The notes below the pieces were generated by a model. The model saw nothing but the letters and a program-made list of their open reading frames with translations. It did not search any database and had not been told where the DNA came from. This document shows positions 28,212 through 40,519 of a stretch of DNA of 64,000 nt, piece after piece; position 1 is the stretch's first letter; each line of letters begins with the position of its first letter. Both the position numbers and the translations under genes were made by a program. Source of the stretch: Lepus europaeus (lineage: Eukaryota > Chordata > Mammalia > Lagomorpha > Leporidae); contig NC_084850.1 in NCBI RefSeq assembly GCF_033115175.1, forward strand, positions 1,797,024 to 1,861,023, given 5' to 3'.

Positions 28212-28543
28212 ATTTTATTTTATTTTTTTTTGACAGGCAGAGTAGACAGTGAGAGAGAGAGACAGAGAGAAAGGTCTTCCTTTTTGCCGTTGGTTTACCC
28301 TCCAATGGCCGCTGCAGCCGGCGCACCGCACTGATTCAAAGGCAGGAGCCAGGTGCTTCTGGTCTCCATGGGGTACAGGGCCCAAGGACCTGGGCCATCC
28401 TCCACTGCACTCCCTGGCCACAGCAGAGAGCTGGCCTGATAGAGGGGCAACCGGGACAGGATCGGTGCCCCGACCGGGACTAGAACCCGGTGTGCCGGCG
28501 CCGCTAGGCAGAGGATTAGCCTGTTGAGCCACGGCGCCGGCCA
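28212..28543 (-). mobile_element. CSINE with 14-bp target duplication
   Basis: Antisense young copy (head GAGCCACGGCGCCGGCC) flanked by CTGATCAGTACTTT at 28198-28211 and 28544-28557. Confidence 0.95.
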
Positions 28544-28966
28544 CTGATCAGTACTTTTTTTAGTGTAAGTGTATCCCTTTTGCACTTTGTGGTGTTTACT
28601 CATTGTTGATCTGAAATTCCAGTTCACTGGGCCTTCTGTATGTATTTCAACTGCCAACTCCACCTGGGCAGCATCCCCACACCCTGGCATCTTGGAGGCC
28701 TCAGGTGCCCAGGGTGTGGGCTTTACTGTGTCACGCAGACATGTCTCGTGCAGAGGGACTGCTTTTTGAGAAATACTGAGGGGAAAGAACCCAAACTGGT
28801 CTCACACCTGGGTTCTTCATGACCTTTAGCACCTCCTGGCCAGCAATTTGGAGCCAACTACTCTAGATGCCATGGAGAGAACAGAGTTGCTTGACTCAGA
28901 ATTGCTGGGCTGTAATAGAAACTTCAGGGCCTGGCTTTATGGTGGATGGTGAAGAATGAGGTGTTG

Positions 28967-29282
28967 TGGGGCCGGCACTGTGGCGCAGTGGGTTAATGCC
29001 CTGGCCTGAAGTGCTGGCATCCCATATGGGTGCCGGTTCGAGACCCGGCTGCTCCACTTCAATCCAGCTCTCTGCTATGGCTGGGAAAGCAGTGGGAGAT
29101 GGCCCAAGTCCTTGGGCCCCTGCACTCATGTGGGGGACCCGGAAGAAGCTCCTGGCTTTGGATCAGCACAGCTCTGGCCGTTGCAGCCACCTGAGGAGTG
29201 AACCAGCGGATGGAAGACCTCTCTGTCTCTACCTTTCTCTGTAACTCTGTCTTTGAAATAAATAAAATAAATCTTTAAAAAA
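28967..29282 (+). mobile_element. CSINE with 12-bp target duplication
   Basis: Sense copy with intact box A (GTGGCGCAGTGGGTTAA) and box B (GGTTCGAGACC), flanked by AATGAGGTGTTG at 28955-28966 and 29283-29294. Confidence 0.95.
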
Positions 29283-29424
29283 AATGAGGTGTTGGAAAGA
29301 TGTCCTGTTGCTGTTTTCTACCAACAGGCACATGACCTGATAAAAGACATGCAGTATTGGAAATGAAGGACAAGATTGGCCCTGCCTCCCATTTTACTGT
29401 AAACAGTAGCCCTGAAAAGCATTT

Positions 29425-29545
29425 TTTTTAAAAAAGTTTTATTGACAAGTAAAAATTGTATATATTTACTGTGTTCAACATGATGTTTTGCAATATGTAT
29501 ACATTGTGGAATACTAGGTGGAGCTAATTAACTCCTTTGGAAATA
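29425..29545 (-). mobile_element. Old L1M 3' end, short
   Basis: Antisense wording TTTTATTGACAAGTAAAAATTG and GTATACATTGTGGAATACTA. Confidence 0.65.
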
Positions 29546-29549
29546 TTTT

Positions 29550-31035
29550 CAGGGCAAAATAAAAACAGAGGTAGAGGCAGTAGAGGTCAGTTCGTGTTGG
29601 GCCTTATGCGCTTCCTTAAAACTTTTAAGGATGAACTCAAATTTTCTTGAAAAAACTATCCAGTGCATTAGTGCCTCTTTTATTTCAAAGTGTTAGAACT
29701 GTTGTGAATAGCTAAATTTGTCAGTCGACACTCGGGCTTGAGATGAGTAGAATCTAAGGAAGTTGTCTAAAGAAAGGAGGTGGAAACAGAACGTTGGCAG
29801 AACAGTGAAGGGCTGAATGTAGGCTGACTTCCCCAGGGGCTGTTTTGAGGTCGCTTCATTGTCCTGTTGGGTTTAAAATTCTCTGTTTGGGGCTGTTTTG
29901 ATTTTGTAAGTTCAATGCTCACCAGGAAGGCAAGGAAGAACATGTGTCTGACCATTTTTCTTGGCTTTTCAGGAAGTCTTACAGTTAGAGCATGATGTTA
30001 TACCCAGGGCTTCCAGGGACTGTGTGGTTCACAGCTGGGGTCATCTTCACCATCCCCTGGCTTTCAATCTGATCTGTAAAATGCTGGAACAACACAACGC
30101 CAAGTGCCCAAACCTTGGGTTATCTTTTGGCTAACTTGGAAACTCAATCCCAGGTCAGCTCTTCCTGTGACCTGGATCCTGCTTAGGGGAGCTGTGGCTT
30201 TCAATGACATATGTATGCAAGGACTGTTCAACTATATGGTTTTGTAACATTTTCAAATACTGGAATTTTGACAGCATACTTGAATGACCACTACATAAAA
30301 AATGGCAGTTTTATGACACTTGTGACTTCCTCAACTATACCATAGAAAACAGCCTGGATGGTGCTCATCCACACAGTTCCCCCACAGTCCAGAAAGTATG
30401 CTTTTTGAGCCCTCCATCACCACCAGGATAAACATCTTACAGCAAGTTGCTCCTTCCTCTAGGCCAGGTCTTGTGTCTCAGTTTGTTCAGTCCACCATCC
30501 TATATCCTGGGCTGCATCTTCAATTGTAGTAAAATTGGTCTTTTTAGAATGCAATTGTAAAGCAGAAACACCACCCTCATGTGTTCTTCTGGGAAATGAT
30601 GGACCCATTTGGTGCCCAAGTCATTAGCAGCAGCCATCCAAATTGCTAAGGGGCTGTGGGCCCATTTCTAAGAACATAACCATCAACACTTGATGTATCT
30701 GGAACTCAAGTCATCTTCTTTAGCTTTTTCTCCACTGACTGCATTCTTAGTTTTCCTGTCTTCCAAGCCTTCCTTTTACCCTGCCTTTCACCTTATCTTT
30801 TCATTGATATGAGTAGAATCTTTACATTGCTACAGTTTTGAGACTTGATGGCATTTTAATTTCCTTTCTCTTCTTTGCCCAGAACTTCTAGTCAACAAGA
30901 CTTTCCCTATGCTAGGCACTCTGATCCACCATTTCCTTTTACACTTCTGAAGCCTACTACCTCAGTCCCCCTAGCTGACCTTCCTGTCTGGGTTTTTCCA
31001 AGGCAATCAGTGATGTCATCTTTCTCATGCCATTA
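29550..31035. other. Intergenic DNA without recognised elements
   Basis: About 1.5 kb in which I recognise no gene or repeat. Confidence 0.45.
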
Positions 31036-31039
31036 CCTT

Positions 31040-31260
31040 GCTCAGGGAATGGGCATGGGCTTTAGACTCACTCACACCTAGTTCAAACCCCAACTCTTCT
31101 ACTTGGCAGCTGTGTCCTTGGGGTGGGATGGGGAGGCTTAACTTTCTCAAGCTTTAGCTTGTTCATCTAAAAAATGGGTACAGTTAGCGCAAAGTGAGCT
31201 AACAAATATCAGGTACCTACTGTAGGGCTTGGTGTCTGTTGAATGCACAATGAATGATAG
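31040..31260 (-). mobile_element. MIR SINE (probable)
   Basis: Antisense MIR pattern: AGCTGTGTCCTTGGGG, TTAGCTTGTTCATCTAAAAA and ACCTACTGTAGGG. Confidence 0.6.
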
Positions 31261-32169
31261 CTCCTTTCATAACCTCATCTAGAGCCACAATACCACTCTT
31301 GGACACTGCTGATCACTGTCCATCAATAAGCCTGTTTTTCTTTTTTTCCCCTTAGCTGGACACACTGTTTTTAAAAAGTGCCTATGTATGTTACCTTTGG
31401 CGTATAGTAGATGTCTATGTAAGTACTCAGGCCTCCAGCATTGCCTCCCTTGAAATATTGTTTCCCCATCATTCCCCTGAAATCCGTGTTGCCCTTATGA
31501 AACTTCTCTTTCAGAGCTCCTTCATTCCAGAAAACTTTTGTTGAGAGTAGAGAGGACTTCTGAGCTGGAATACTTGGAGACAGCAGCCTTGCAGTTATGT
31601 ATGTCTCTTCCCATTTGATGGAGTGACAAGACACAGAACCCCAGGCATCACCCCCAAATTATCTTGAGTACAGCAGTGGTTTAAGCTGTATTTTCTTGGT
31701 GCCCAAGAGGTTGTGGTCTCCAATAGCCCTGGGGCATGATGGAGTGGAAGCCACAGTGAGGAGACTCCTGATGGGGTTGTGGACCCTTGGAAAAGGCCAC
31801 CAGGTGAGGGCACTGTTGGAATGATAGTTCATTTGAGTGGTTACTTTATTAAGTCTCATTAAAAGAGAATAAAGTGGCATGTTTGCATTTCTGAATGTGT
31901 GCAATCAAAATAGTTTGCTTGTTCCATGAGCTTACTGAAGCCACCCATCTATGCTGAGCAGTTCTCAAGGGAACAGCACAGGTGTGCCTTTGATTTGTCC
32001 ATAGTCATGCTTTGTGTCTGGCACAGTACTTCATCTACAATCAGGTTTGCTCATTTACTAAGTCTGTTGATCCTATGGCAAGATTATATTAACTCATTCA
32101 AAAGTTCTGCAGATGCAGGTGTTTAACATACCTAATAAGATGCCACTTGGGAAGTGTGAACATGTGTGT

Positions 32170-32800
32170 TAGAGTCCTGGCTCTGCTTCTGATTCCAGCT
32201 TCCTGCTTATGCACACCATGGGAGGTAGTGGATGATGGCTTAAATACTTGGGTCTCTGCCACCCTTGGGGGAAACCCAGATTAAGACTGGGCTACATGGG
32301 GCTGGTGTTGTGGTGTAGCAGCTTAAACTGCTGCCTATGATACCAGCATCCTATAGCAGAGTACCAGTTTCAGTCTTGGCTGCTCCACTTCCAATCCAGC
32401 TCTCTGCTGATGCACAAGGGAAGGCAGTGAAAGATGGTCCAAGTATTTGGGCCTCTGTCACCCATGTGGGAGACCCAGTTGGAGTTCCAGGCTTCTGCTT
32501 TGGCGTGGTCGAGTCGCAGCCATTGTGGCCATCTGGGGAGTGAATCAGTGGATGAAAGAACTCTTTCTCTCTGTGTGTCTCCTCTCTATGTCATTCAAAT
32601 AAATAAATCTTTAAAAAAATCAGAGCTTCTGGCTTTAATCTGGCCCAACCCCAGCTGTTGTGGGCATTTGAAACATGTAGCAGTAGATGGGAGATTTCTC
32701 TCTTTCTCTTCTTCCCTCCCTCTTGTGTCCCTTTTCCTATCTTTCTCTCTGTGTTCCTCTCTGTTTCTCTACCGTTCAAATAAATAAAAATTCAAAAAAA
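32170..32800 (+). mobile_element. CSINE, old copy split by a younger one
   Basis: Sense pieces at 32170-32297 and 32621-32800 (TCCAGCTTCCTGCTTATG; TCTGGCTTTAATCTGGCCC; long pyrimidine stretch and CAAATAAATAAAAATTC tail) surround the next element. Confidence 0.8.
32298..32620 (+). mobile_element. CSINE nested in an older CSINE
   Basis: Sense copy GGGGCTGGTGTTGTGGTGTAG to AAATAAATAAATCTTT. Confidence 0.88.
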
Positions 32801-32854
32801 ATTTTCTAGCATTTTGTGCCTTTCCTATCTGCCCCCCTCCAAGAATTATTTGCT

Positions 32855-33155
32855 ATTAATGGATTGTGTCCTCCAAAATCCCTGTGTTGGAGTTCTAATC
32901 ACCAGTACCTAGTAGTCTTTACAGAGGTGTTCAAGTTAGAGTTATTTCATGATGGTGAGCCTTTGTCAAAAAGACCAGTATCCTTATCGAAAGGGGAAAT
33001 TTGGACACAGAGACAGACACACAGAAGGAAGATAGTATGAATGCAAGGAAAAGATGACCGTCCTTTCCAAGATGAGGGGCTCAACAATATGTTTCTATCC
33101 TTTAAGCTTGCACTTTGTGGTACTTTGTTACAGCAGCTTTAGCAAACTCATATAT
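32855..33155 (+). mobile_element. MLT1-like MaLR LTR
   Basis: GGATTGTGTCCTCCAAAATCC, GGGGAAATTTGGACACAGAG and TTTGTGGTACTTTGTTACAG are typical of MaLR LTRs. Confidence 0.7.
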
Positions 33156-33589
33156 CCTTTTCTGTTACAGAAAAGCTTCCTCTGTCCCCACAAGTTACTG
33201 ATCAGAAGTGCATACAGTGATGCCAAGGAAACAAAACCCTGAACTTGGAACTCATTTTTCCATGGATACTGGATGTGGCTTTCCTGAGAAATGAGCTGAC
33301 ATAGACTCTCGTGAGACCATCTCCTTGTGAGATGCTGGATTTTGGAAAATATTAGCACATGCACTCAAATAGACCCAAAAGGCATGCTGAAGATTAAAAA
33401 TGGAGTCAGCAAAGCCTAAAAAAAGATGAATGAGTGGAGGATGGTGGGAGAGGGGGTTGCTGTCTCTCACCTGCTACATACTGTAGAATTTCAGAGACAT
33501 GCTTTCAGTGTGAACATGGCTATGTAAAAGAACAGACACAAAGCTTGTGAGAGGCATCTATGGCAGCTGTAGAATGTTTCCAGGGCGGA

Positions 33590-33805
33590 GTTCTGGGGTT
33601 CCACTACTGACTCCACTTTTATTAATAAATGGCCTGCAGCAAGACACCTAAAGCCTTGGTGGCACCTTAGTGGCTTCATCTGTCAAGGAGGAGAAGGACA
33701 CCAATATAATCTTTCTCAAGGGCAGTTGTGAGGGTTTAACAGGATTACAACAGGGCTAGCCCATGGATGATAGTTATTCAATAAATATTGGTTGAATGAA
33801 TTTAG
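33590..33805 (-). mobile_element. MIR SINE (probable)
   Basis: Antisense pattern with CATCTGTCAAGGAGGAG and CAATAAATATTGGTTGAATG at the end. Confidence 0.6.
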
Positions 33806-34130
33806 AATTTGGCTGCAATCTTCAACTATGAGGTTCAGGAGTTACGTCATTAATCCCAGCATTAGAATTCAGGGGTTTACCTTTGAAAGAGTGCTTCCTA
33901 ACCTGTGACACTTAGACTTCAGGAATCCATGAATCACCTTGAGCAAGTTCTTAACATCTCCCGAAATACCATATACAATTTGTGGGTATGTGCAGGTGGA
34001 CAACTTTTTTTTTTCCAGATTTGTCCAAAGAATTCATGAACCAAAAAACATTCAAACGCATTGTCCTGGAATTGGATTTTGTCAACTGGGGCACAGAAAA
34101 AGATATGCAAACCCATAGCATTGTACCATA

Positions 34131-34170
34131 GCAATGTGTGTGTGTTTGTGTGTGTGTGTTGTGTGTGTAC
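34131..34170 (+). repeat. (TG)n microsatellite
   Basis: Interrupted TG run. Confidence 0.85.
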
Positions 34171-34704
34171 ACATGTGCATTTGGTTGGGAAGCATGTGGT
34201 TCTGAGATGCTCTGTTCACACAACCATTCCTGAGACCTTCTTGTTTCTGGACCTGCCCAGATTTTTCCAGGGGGTCAGCCCTAGCAACATTCTCATGCCA
34301 TGCTTTAAGGCATAACACTGTTGCTTCCTTGCTGCTCTGGGACCTTGGGATCTCCAGGATGCTATCTCTGTCCCTATCTAGATTTGTTCCTTGGAGCCTC
34401 TGAGATTCAGCAACCTCACTGCTTGCCTGAATTTTCTGCTATCTCTCCTCACTCCCTTCAGCTTTCTTACCTTGAAGATTGATCTTCTTGAAAGCAAAAT
34501 ACCAACAAAAGAGGATTTATTTTCTTCCAGGAAATTGCTCTCTTCTTTCCTTACTCTGAAGCATTTTACTTATCTGTCTTTAGTGTTTTTGAAAGCCTCA
34601 ATTCATTTTCAGCTTTAGCCTTCCTGAAATTAATTATTTCTTTGGATCCACACCATTGTGTATGTGTTTTTAAATCCATCATTTGGCCTCTTCTCTCCTC
34701 CTAT

Positions 34705-35060
34705 CTTTTGCATACATTCATTTATTCTTTCATTCAGCAAATGCTTAGCATCATTCTGACACAGGCCCTGCAGTGAATAAAATAAAGCCCCTGGCCTCAT
34801 GATATTTATATCCCAGTGAAGCAGACAGACAGAAAACCAGTTCAAAGAGGGTAAAGAAGCAGAAGACAATGGAGGAGATATAATTTAGGGCAGGGTGATC
34901 AGGACAGGCCTTGCCATAGAGCTGACATTTAAACAAAGATCTGAGAAAGATTGCCCAGGCAGATGCAACAGCAAGTGCAAAGGCTCTCAGATGGCAGTGG
35001 GCTTGGTCCAGTGAGTAACAATGGAGAAACTCATGTGGTTGTAGCAGGAGGTAGAGTGTG
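34705..35060 (-). mobile_element. L2 fragment
   Basis: Antisense L2: ATTCATTTATTCTTTCATTCAG, GGTGATCAGGACAGGCCTTGC, AACAGCAAGTGCAAAGGC. Confidence 0.7.
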
Positions 35061-35299
35061 GTCCAGATCTCATACACTCTATCAGCAAAGGTTAAGCTCT
35101 ATGGGTGACAGGGATATGGGTTTTGGGCAGGAAATTAACACACTTTGCCATTGAATTCTCTTTCTCTCCAATTTGGCTTACATGCTTCCTTTTCTTTATG
35201 TTCTTGCTTAGAATTTTGAATGCCTACCATGCCTGTCAGAGCAATTGGTTAGATGCATTGCAGCTCCTGCTATAGGTTTATGACCCCAAAGAACGTCCA

Positions 35300-35780
35300 C
35301 ATAGCCACTATGATGGTTTATTTTCTATGTCAACTTGACTGGGTCATGGGGTCAACAGATATTTGCTAAATATCCTGAGTTCCTGAGTGTGTCTGTGAGG
35401 GTGTTTTTGGCCGAAGTTAATGCTTAAATCGGTAGACTGAATAAATCAGACTGCCTTCCTCAATATGCATGAGCCTCTTTCAGTCAGCCAAAGGCCCGAG
35501 AGAATAAAAAGGGTGACCCTCCCCCAAATAAGAGAAAATTCCTCAAACTCAGACCTTGGCTTTTTCTGGCCTTCAGAATTGAGCTGCAGCTTCAACTTTT
35601 CCCGTATCTCAAGTGTGTTGGGTTTCACACTGGAACTACACCTTCAGCTCTCCTGGTTCTTAGACCTTTTGAACTCTGATTAGAACAACAGCATTGGCTC
35701 TCTTGGGTCTTCATCTTGCTAACTCACCCTTCAGATCCTGGGTTTTGCCAACCTTCCTAATTGTTTTAGTCTCTTACAAC
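35300..35780 (+). mobile_element. Old mammalian dispersed repeat, family not named
   Basis: Contains TGTCAACTTGACTGGGTCATGG and GTGTCTGTGAGGGTGTTTTT, wording shared with a second copy at 53345-53670 and with a common mammalian interspersed repeat whose name I cannot give with confidence. Confidence 0.55.
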
Positions 35781-35785
35781 AAATT

Positions 35786-35787
<2 letters not shown>

Positions 35788-35840
<53 letters not shown>

Positions 35841-35842
35841 AA
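35788..35842 (+). repeat. (CT)n(TA)n compound microsatellite
   Basis: CT run followed directly by a TA run. Confidence 0.9.
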
Positions 35843-36404
35843 ATGACTAAATTTATATAATAAATTTAGAATTAAATAATATGTATATTTAAATATAATC
35901 TAAAATTAAATATCTCCTCTTGATTTTTTCCCCTCTGTAGAGCCCTGATTTATACAGCCAGCAGAGGGCGATGTCTCACCAAACACTATCTGTTCCCTAT
36001 GTTGGTACCATAGGACAGTTGTTTTCTTCAAAGAGGAGAAAATCTAATTCCTCATTTCTTAGACAAAAGAGGGTAATTTAAGGAAATAGAAGAGCTTAAA
36101 ATGTGGTTGATATACGTGACAGTAGAAGGAAGGCCTAGAACAGGCTTGAGACAAGCAAGGCAATGCATTCTGCATGAGGCAGCCACCAAACTTCTACTCA
36201 AACCAAGTTACTCTGTGTTGAAACCAGTGGGATAAGGGGAAAGGTTTCAGACATGGAGTTTCTCTGAGAGAGGCAACAGTGGAATGAGTGGAAGGAAGGA
36301 TGCAAAACAACATTATTGACAGAAAAGGTATGCCTCTTACATTTCCACACATGAAAGCATACAGACACAGAGAACAAAGTCAGGAAAGAGGCACACCAAA
36401 CTTT

Positions 36405-36709
36405 GTTTTTTAAAGATTATTTATTTATTTGAAAGGCAGAGTTACAGAGAGGCAGAGGCAGAGAGAGCGAGAGCTGTTCCTGTTGGTTCACTCCCAGATG
36501 GCTGCAATGGCCATCTGAAGCCAGGAGCCAGGAGCTTCTTCCAGGTCTCCCATGTGGGTGCAGGGGCCCAAGCACTTGGGCCATCTTCCACTGCTTTCCC
36601 AGGCCACAGCAGAGAGCTGGTTCGGAAGTGGAGCAGCCGGGACCTGAACCGGCGCCCATATGGGATGCCAGCGCTACAGGCCTAACCCGCTCTACCACAG
36701 CGCCAGCCC
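36405..36709 (-). mobile_element. CSINE with 13-bp target duplication
   Basis: Antisense copy flanked by CACACCAAACTTT at 36392-36404 and 36710-36722. Confidence 0.95.
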
Positions 36710-36835
36710 CACACCAAACTTTTAATGGTGGTTTTCTCTGAAGATTAGAAGTTTGGAGGTAGCTATGCTGAAATTGGCTTTCTCCTTTTATTTTGTTCTG
36801 GGGTTGAATATTTTAGGACAAGCTTGTGTTCATGG

Positions 36836-36961
36836 GGGCCATTGTTGTGGTGTAGTGGGTAAAGCTTCCATCTGTGATGCCAGCATCCCATGTAGGGATG
36901 TCTGTTTCTCCCTTTCTCTCTGTAACTCTGAATTTCAAATAAAAAATAAAATTTAAAAAAG
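36836..36961 (+). mobile_element. CSINE with large internal deletion
   Basis: Sense head (GGCCATTGTTGTGGTGTAGTG ... GCATCCCATGTAGG) joined directly to the 3' tail (CCCTTTCTCTCTGTAACTCTG), about 125 bp instead of 330. Confidence 0.85.
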
Positions 36962-37034
36962 AGTGTATTCATGTATGATTTTACATATTAAAATAAAATA
37001 TTCCTAGATACTGCTAGGATGACTGTAATTTTTA

Positions 37035-37342
37035 AAGAATTATATTTATTTATTTATTTCAAAGACAGAGTGGTTGGTGGGGGGGAGGGAGAGAGAATCT
37101 TCCATCTGCTGTTTCACTCCCCAGATGGTTGCAACAGTCAGGACTGGGCCAGGCTGAAGCCAGGAGCCAGGAACTCCATTCAGGTCTTTCATGTGGGAGT
37201 AGTGGCCCAAACACTACTGCTGGCTTTCTAGCAGGGAGCTGAAACTGAAGCAGAGCAGCCAAGAGTTGAATGGTGCTTTGATATGCTGGATGCTGGCATC
37301 ATAAGCAGTTGCTTAACCTGCTGTGTGACAATGCCTGCACCA
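37035..37342 (-). mobile_element. CSINE, older copy
   Basis: Antisense copy with GGGGGGGAGGGAGAGAG purine stretch and degenerate head GACAATGCCTGCACC. Confidence 0.85.
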
Positions 37343-37350
37343 AGATGGCT

Positions 37351-37432
37351 ATAATTTTATATATTATATTATATATTATATATAATTTTATATATTATAT
37401 TATATATTATATATATTAATTATATATTTCTT
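37351..37432 (+). repeat. AT-rich tandem repeat, perfect 31-bp duplication
   Basis: Units 37351-37381 and 37382-37412 are identical, followed by more ATATATTAA. Confidence 0.85.
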
Positions 37433-38077
37433 AAAAAAGGTAAAATAACAAAGAAAAGGCTATGGAACTATGATCTACTGATGGTAGGAATGTAATAGTG
37501 CAACCACTTTAATTTCGAAATAGCATACTATTATACCTGGCTGGCAGATGAGTGAAGAGGGATAAAGTGAAAAATTACATGTGAAATTTGAATGGCCAAA
37601 CCTGCAATACACAGGAGCCTGAAATATGTCCTTTCCTCTCCCTACATGACTTTGGCCAGAACTCAGGCACATGACTGCACCTAATCATGTGGGGTTCTTG
37701 GAAATATGGACTAGCTGCATATAAAGGAGGAAAGGAAATGGTGTCTAGTGGACATGTAGCTTGATCTATCACAGGAAATGACAGAAACCACAGAGGAATG
37801 TAGTGAGCATGCTAAGAGAAGTAGCTCAGGACCAAAATATTGGGAGCTTCAGTGAGACAGAGAAGGGAGAGACTGAAAATAAGAAACATGACTGCAGGAG
37901 ACCCAAGAGAATTGAATGGAATCAAAGGGAGTGTGTACCAAAAGAGGCAGTGATCAACTGTGTCAAGTTAGCAAAGGCTGGGAATTTGACCTTTGGTTTA
38001 GCAACATGTAGACCATTGATAACTTTAGCAAAAGCTATTTCTGTGGTCTGGTGGGAGCATAAATAAAATTTTAGAAT

Positions 38078-38368
38078 GGGACAGGCATTTGGCTTAGTGG
38101 TTAAGACTCTGTCATCCTTTATTGGATTAGCTGGGTTGAATCCTGGCTCTGGCTTTAAATTCCAGCTTCCTGCTAATGAAGACCCTGAGAGGCAATAATG
38201 ATGACTCAAGTGGTTAGATCTCCACCATCCACATTGGAGACCTGGATTGAGTTCATGCCCAGCTTTGGCCTGGCCCAACCCCAGCTATTGCATGCATTTA
38301 TTTGGGGAGTGATCCAGCAGATGAGAGCTCTCCGTTTTTGACTCTGTCTCTTTCTTAAATAAAGAAAG
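38078..38368 (+). mobile_element. CSINE, old copy
   Basis: Sense copy starting GGGACAGGCATTTGGCTTAG, with TCCAGCTTCCTGCTAATG and AAATAAAGAAA tail. Confidence 0.8.
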
Positions 38369-38373
38369 CAAAA

Positions 38374-38688
38374 AAGGGCAGGTGTTGCAGCATAGCAGGT
38401 AAACTGCCGCCTGTGATGCTGACATCCCATATGGGTGCATCCCATTGTGTTGCAGCTGCTCTACTTCAATCCAGCTCCCTGCTAATGGCTTGAGAAAAGC
38501 AGTGGAAAATGGCCCAAATGTTTGGACCCCTGCCACCCATATGGGAGATCCGGAAGAAACTCCTGAATCCTGGCTTCAGCATGGCCCAGCTCCACTGTTG
38601 CAGCCATCTGGGGAGTGAACCAGTGAATGGAAGATTCTCTCTCTCTCTCTCTCTCTCTCTTTCAAAATAAATAAAAAGTAAACAAAAT
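38374..38688 (+). mobile_element. CSINE
   Basis: Sense copy directly behind the previous one, (CT)n at 38636-38661. Confidence 0.87.
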
Positions 38689-38689
38689 T

Positions 38690-39003
38690 TTTAAAAGATT
38701 TATTTTGTTTATATAAGAGCAGAGTTAGAGAGAGAGAGAGAGAGGTCTTCCATTCACTAGTTCACTCTACAAATGGCTGCAATGACCAGGCTGGGCCAGG
38801 CTGAAGGCAGGAGCAGGAGTTTCTTCAGGGTCTCCCACATGGGTGCAGGGTCTCAAGCACTTGGGCCATCCTTCACTGCTTTCCCAGGCCACAGCAGAGA
38901 GCTGCAATGGAAGAGGAGCAGCCGGGACTCAAACAGGCACCCATTTGGGATGCCAGTGCTGCAGGCTGGGGCTTTAACCCACTGTAACACAGTGCTGACC
39001 CCT
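38690..39003 (-). mobile_element. CSINE, tail to tail with the previous copy
   Basis: Antisense copy whose tail abuts the tail of the sense copy. Confidence 0.9.
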
Positions 39004-39439
39004 AAAAAAGTATTTTTTTTAAAAAGGATACAGTAGCTAGGACCGAAATGAGGATGAAGAAATAGAGGAACATATAAAGAAATTTTTGAGAAATTTGATC
39101 ACAAAAGATAGGATAGTAGCTAGTGAACAAGCAGCAGTAGCATGGGGGAGAATTTTTTTTAATGAGACATGCTTCAGAATGTTTGAAGGTTAAATACAAG
39201 AACTATAGTTAATAAAAATGTGATATATACCTAGGAACAAATAAATAGACTAGGAACAGAAGAAATAGTCTTGAAACAGAGTCACGTGTATATGGCAATT
39301 TGGTTAATGGTAGGGAAGGTATTAAAACTGATGTGGAGTAAGGGACTCTTTCTAATACAGACAGGTGTGTATTTATGTGTATGGTTATTTTCATACTCTT
39401 TTTCCATAAAAGTTTTAAAAGAGCTTAAGAAGACACATT

Positions 39440-39745
39440 TGAGGCTGGTGTTGTGCAGTGGGTTAAGTCACTGCTTGGGACGCCAGCATCCGATATTGGA
39501 ACAACAGTTCCGAGTCCCAGATTTCTGTTTCTAATCCAGATACCTGCTACTAGTGTGCCAAAGAAAGCAATGGAAGGATGCCCAAGTGCTTGAGCCCCTG
39601 CCATCTGCATGGGAGACCCGGAAGAAGCTCCTGGATCTTGGCTTCTGTTTGACTGTTGCAGCCATTCGGGGGCTGAATCAGTGGATGCAAGATCTCTCTT
39701 TGTCTAACTTTGCCTTCCAAATAAATAAATAAAATTTTTTTAAGA
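39440..39745 (+). mobile_element. CSINE
   Basis: Sense copy GAGGCTGGTGTTGTGCAGTGGG to AAATAAATAAATAAAATTTT. Confidence 0.88.
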
Positions 39746-39844
39746 AAAACACTCTACATGACAGTATAAAACAAGTGCTTAAAGAGGCAGAAAATAACAT
39801 GTTGGGACAATGAAGTGAAGCATGCATTTAAATTTTATAACTTT

Positions 39845-39932
39845 ATTTTTTAAAATTTTTTAAAAACTTTTGTTTAATGAATATAAATTTCCAAAGTACA
39901 GCTTATGGATTACAATGGCTTCCCCCCCTAAA
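39845..39932 (-). mobile_element. Rabbit L1 3' end, short
   Basis: CTTTTGTTTAATGAATATAAA and ACAGCTTATGGATTACAATGG read in antisense, as in rabbit L1 3' UTRs. Confidence 0.7.
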
Positions 39933-40213
39933 TTTTATAACTTTAAATATCTCTTTGATACAGACTGCTTTAAACATCAATACCAAGCTGATTTACATAT
40001 CTTGATCAATTAGTGCTATGATCTATTAGATAATCCTGTTTATATAACTCGCTCTGCAGTGTCACTTTTCAGGCTGAGATTGACATTTATTCTGGACATT
40101 GCTCTGAAAAATCATGCGGTTCTTGTTCTTTGCTTCAGTTATTGTGCAACAGCCTCTAACCACAAGCAATAAAACCTGACATGAACATTAGGCAGGCACT
40201 GACTGTTCTGGCC

Positions 40214-40519
40214 TCAGAAAGAGCTTCTATCAGACAACAAGCTCAGTTTCATTTCTGTATAATCACACCTTGCTCCTGACCCCCAGCAGCATCCCATGTG
40301 CCATCCTTTGAAGCATTTAGTTTGAACTGTTTCTTCTGAGGTGTTTGAATGCCCTAAGCCTTTGCACATGTTTATGTCTACAATGGCATCTGAGTGCCCT
40401 CTCCTCTCAGCTGACTCCTTCTTATTGTACAGGATCCAGCGTAGGGGAGTCTTGTCATACTCCTCCAGGCCAGTTCTGTTCTTCTTTAGTGTTGCCCTAG
40501 CCCGGGTCCCTTCTGCCAT
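40214..40519 (-). other. Unrecognised 101-codon ORF
   Basis: Starts MAEGTRARATLKKNRTG. It lies outside any repeat I can name and has a charged, protein-like N-terminal third, but no family comes to mind and no splice or promoter signal supports expression. It may be chance or a decayed retrocopy. Confidence 0.15.
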
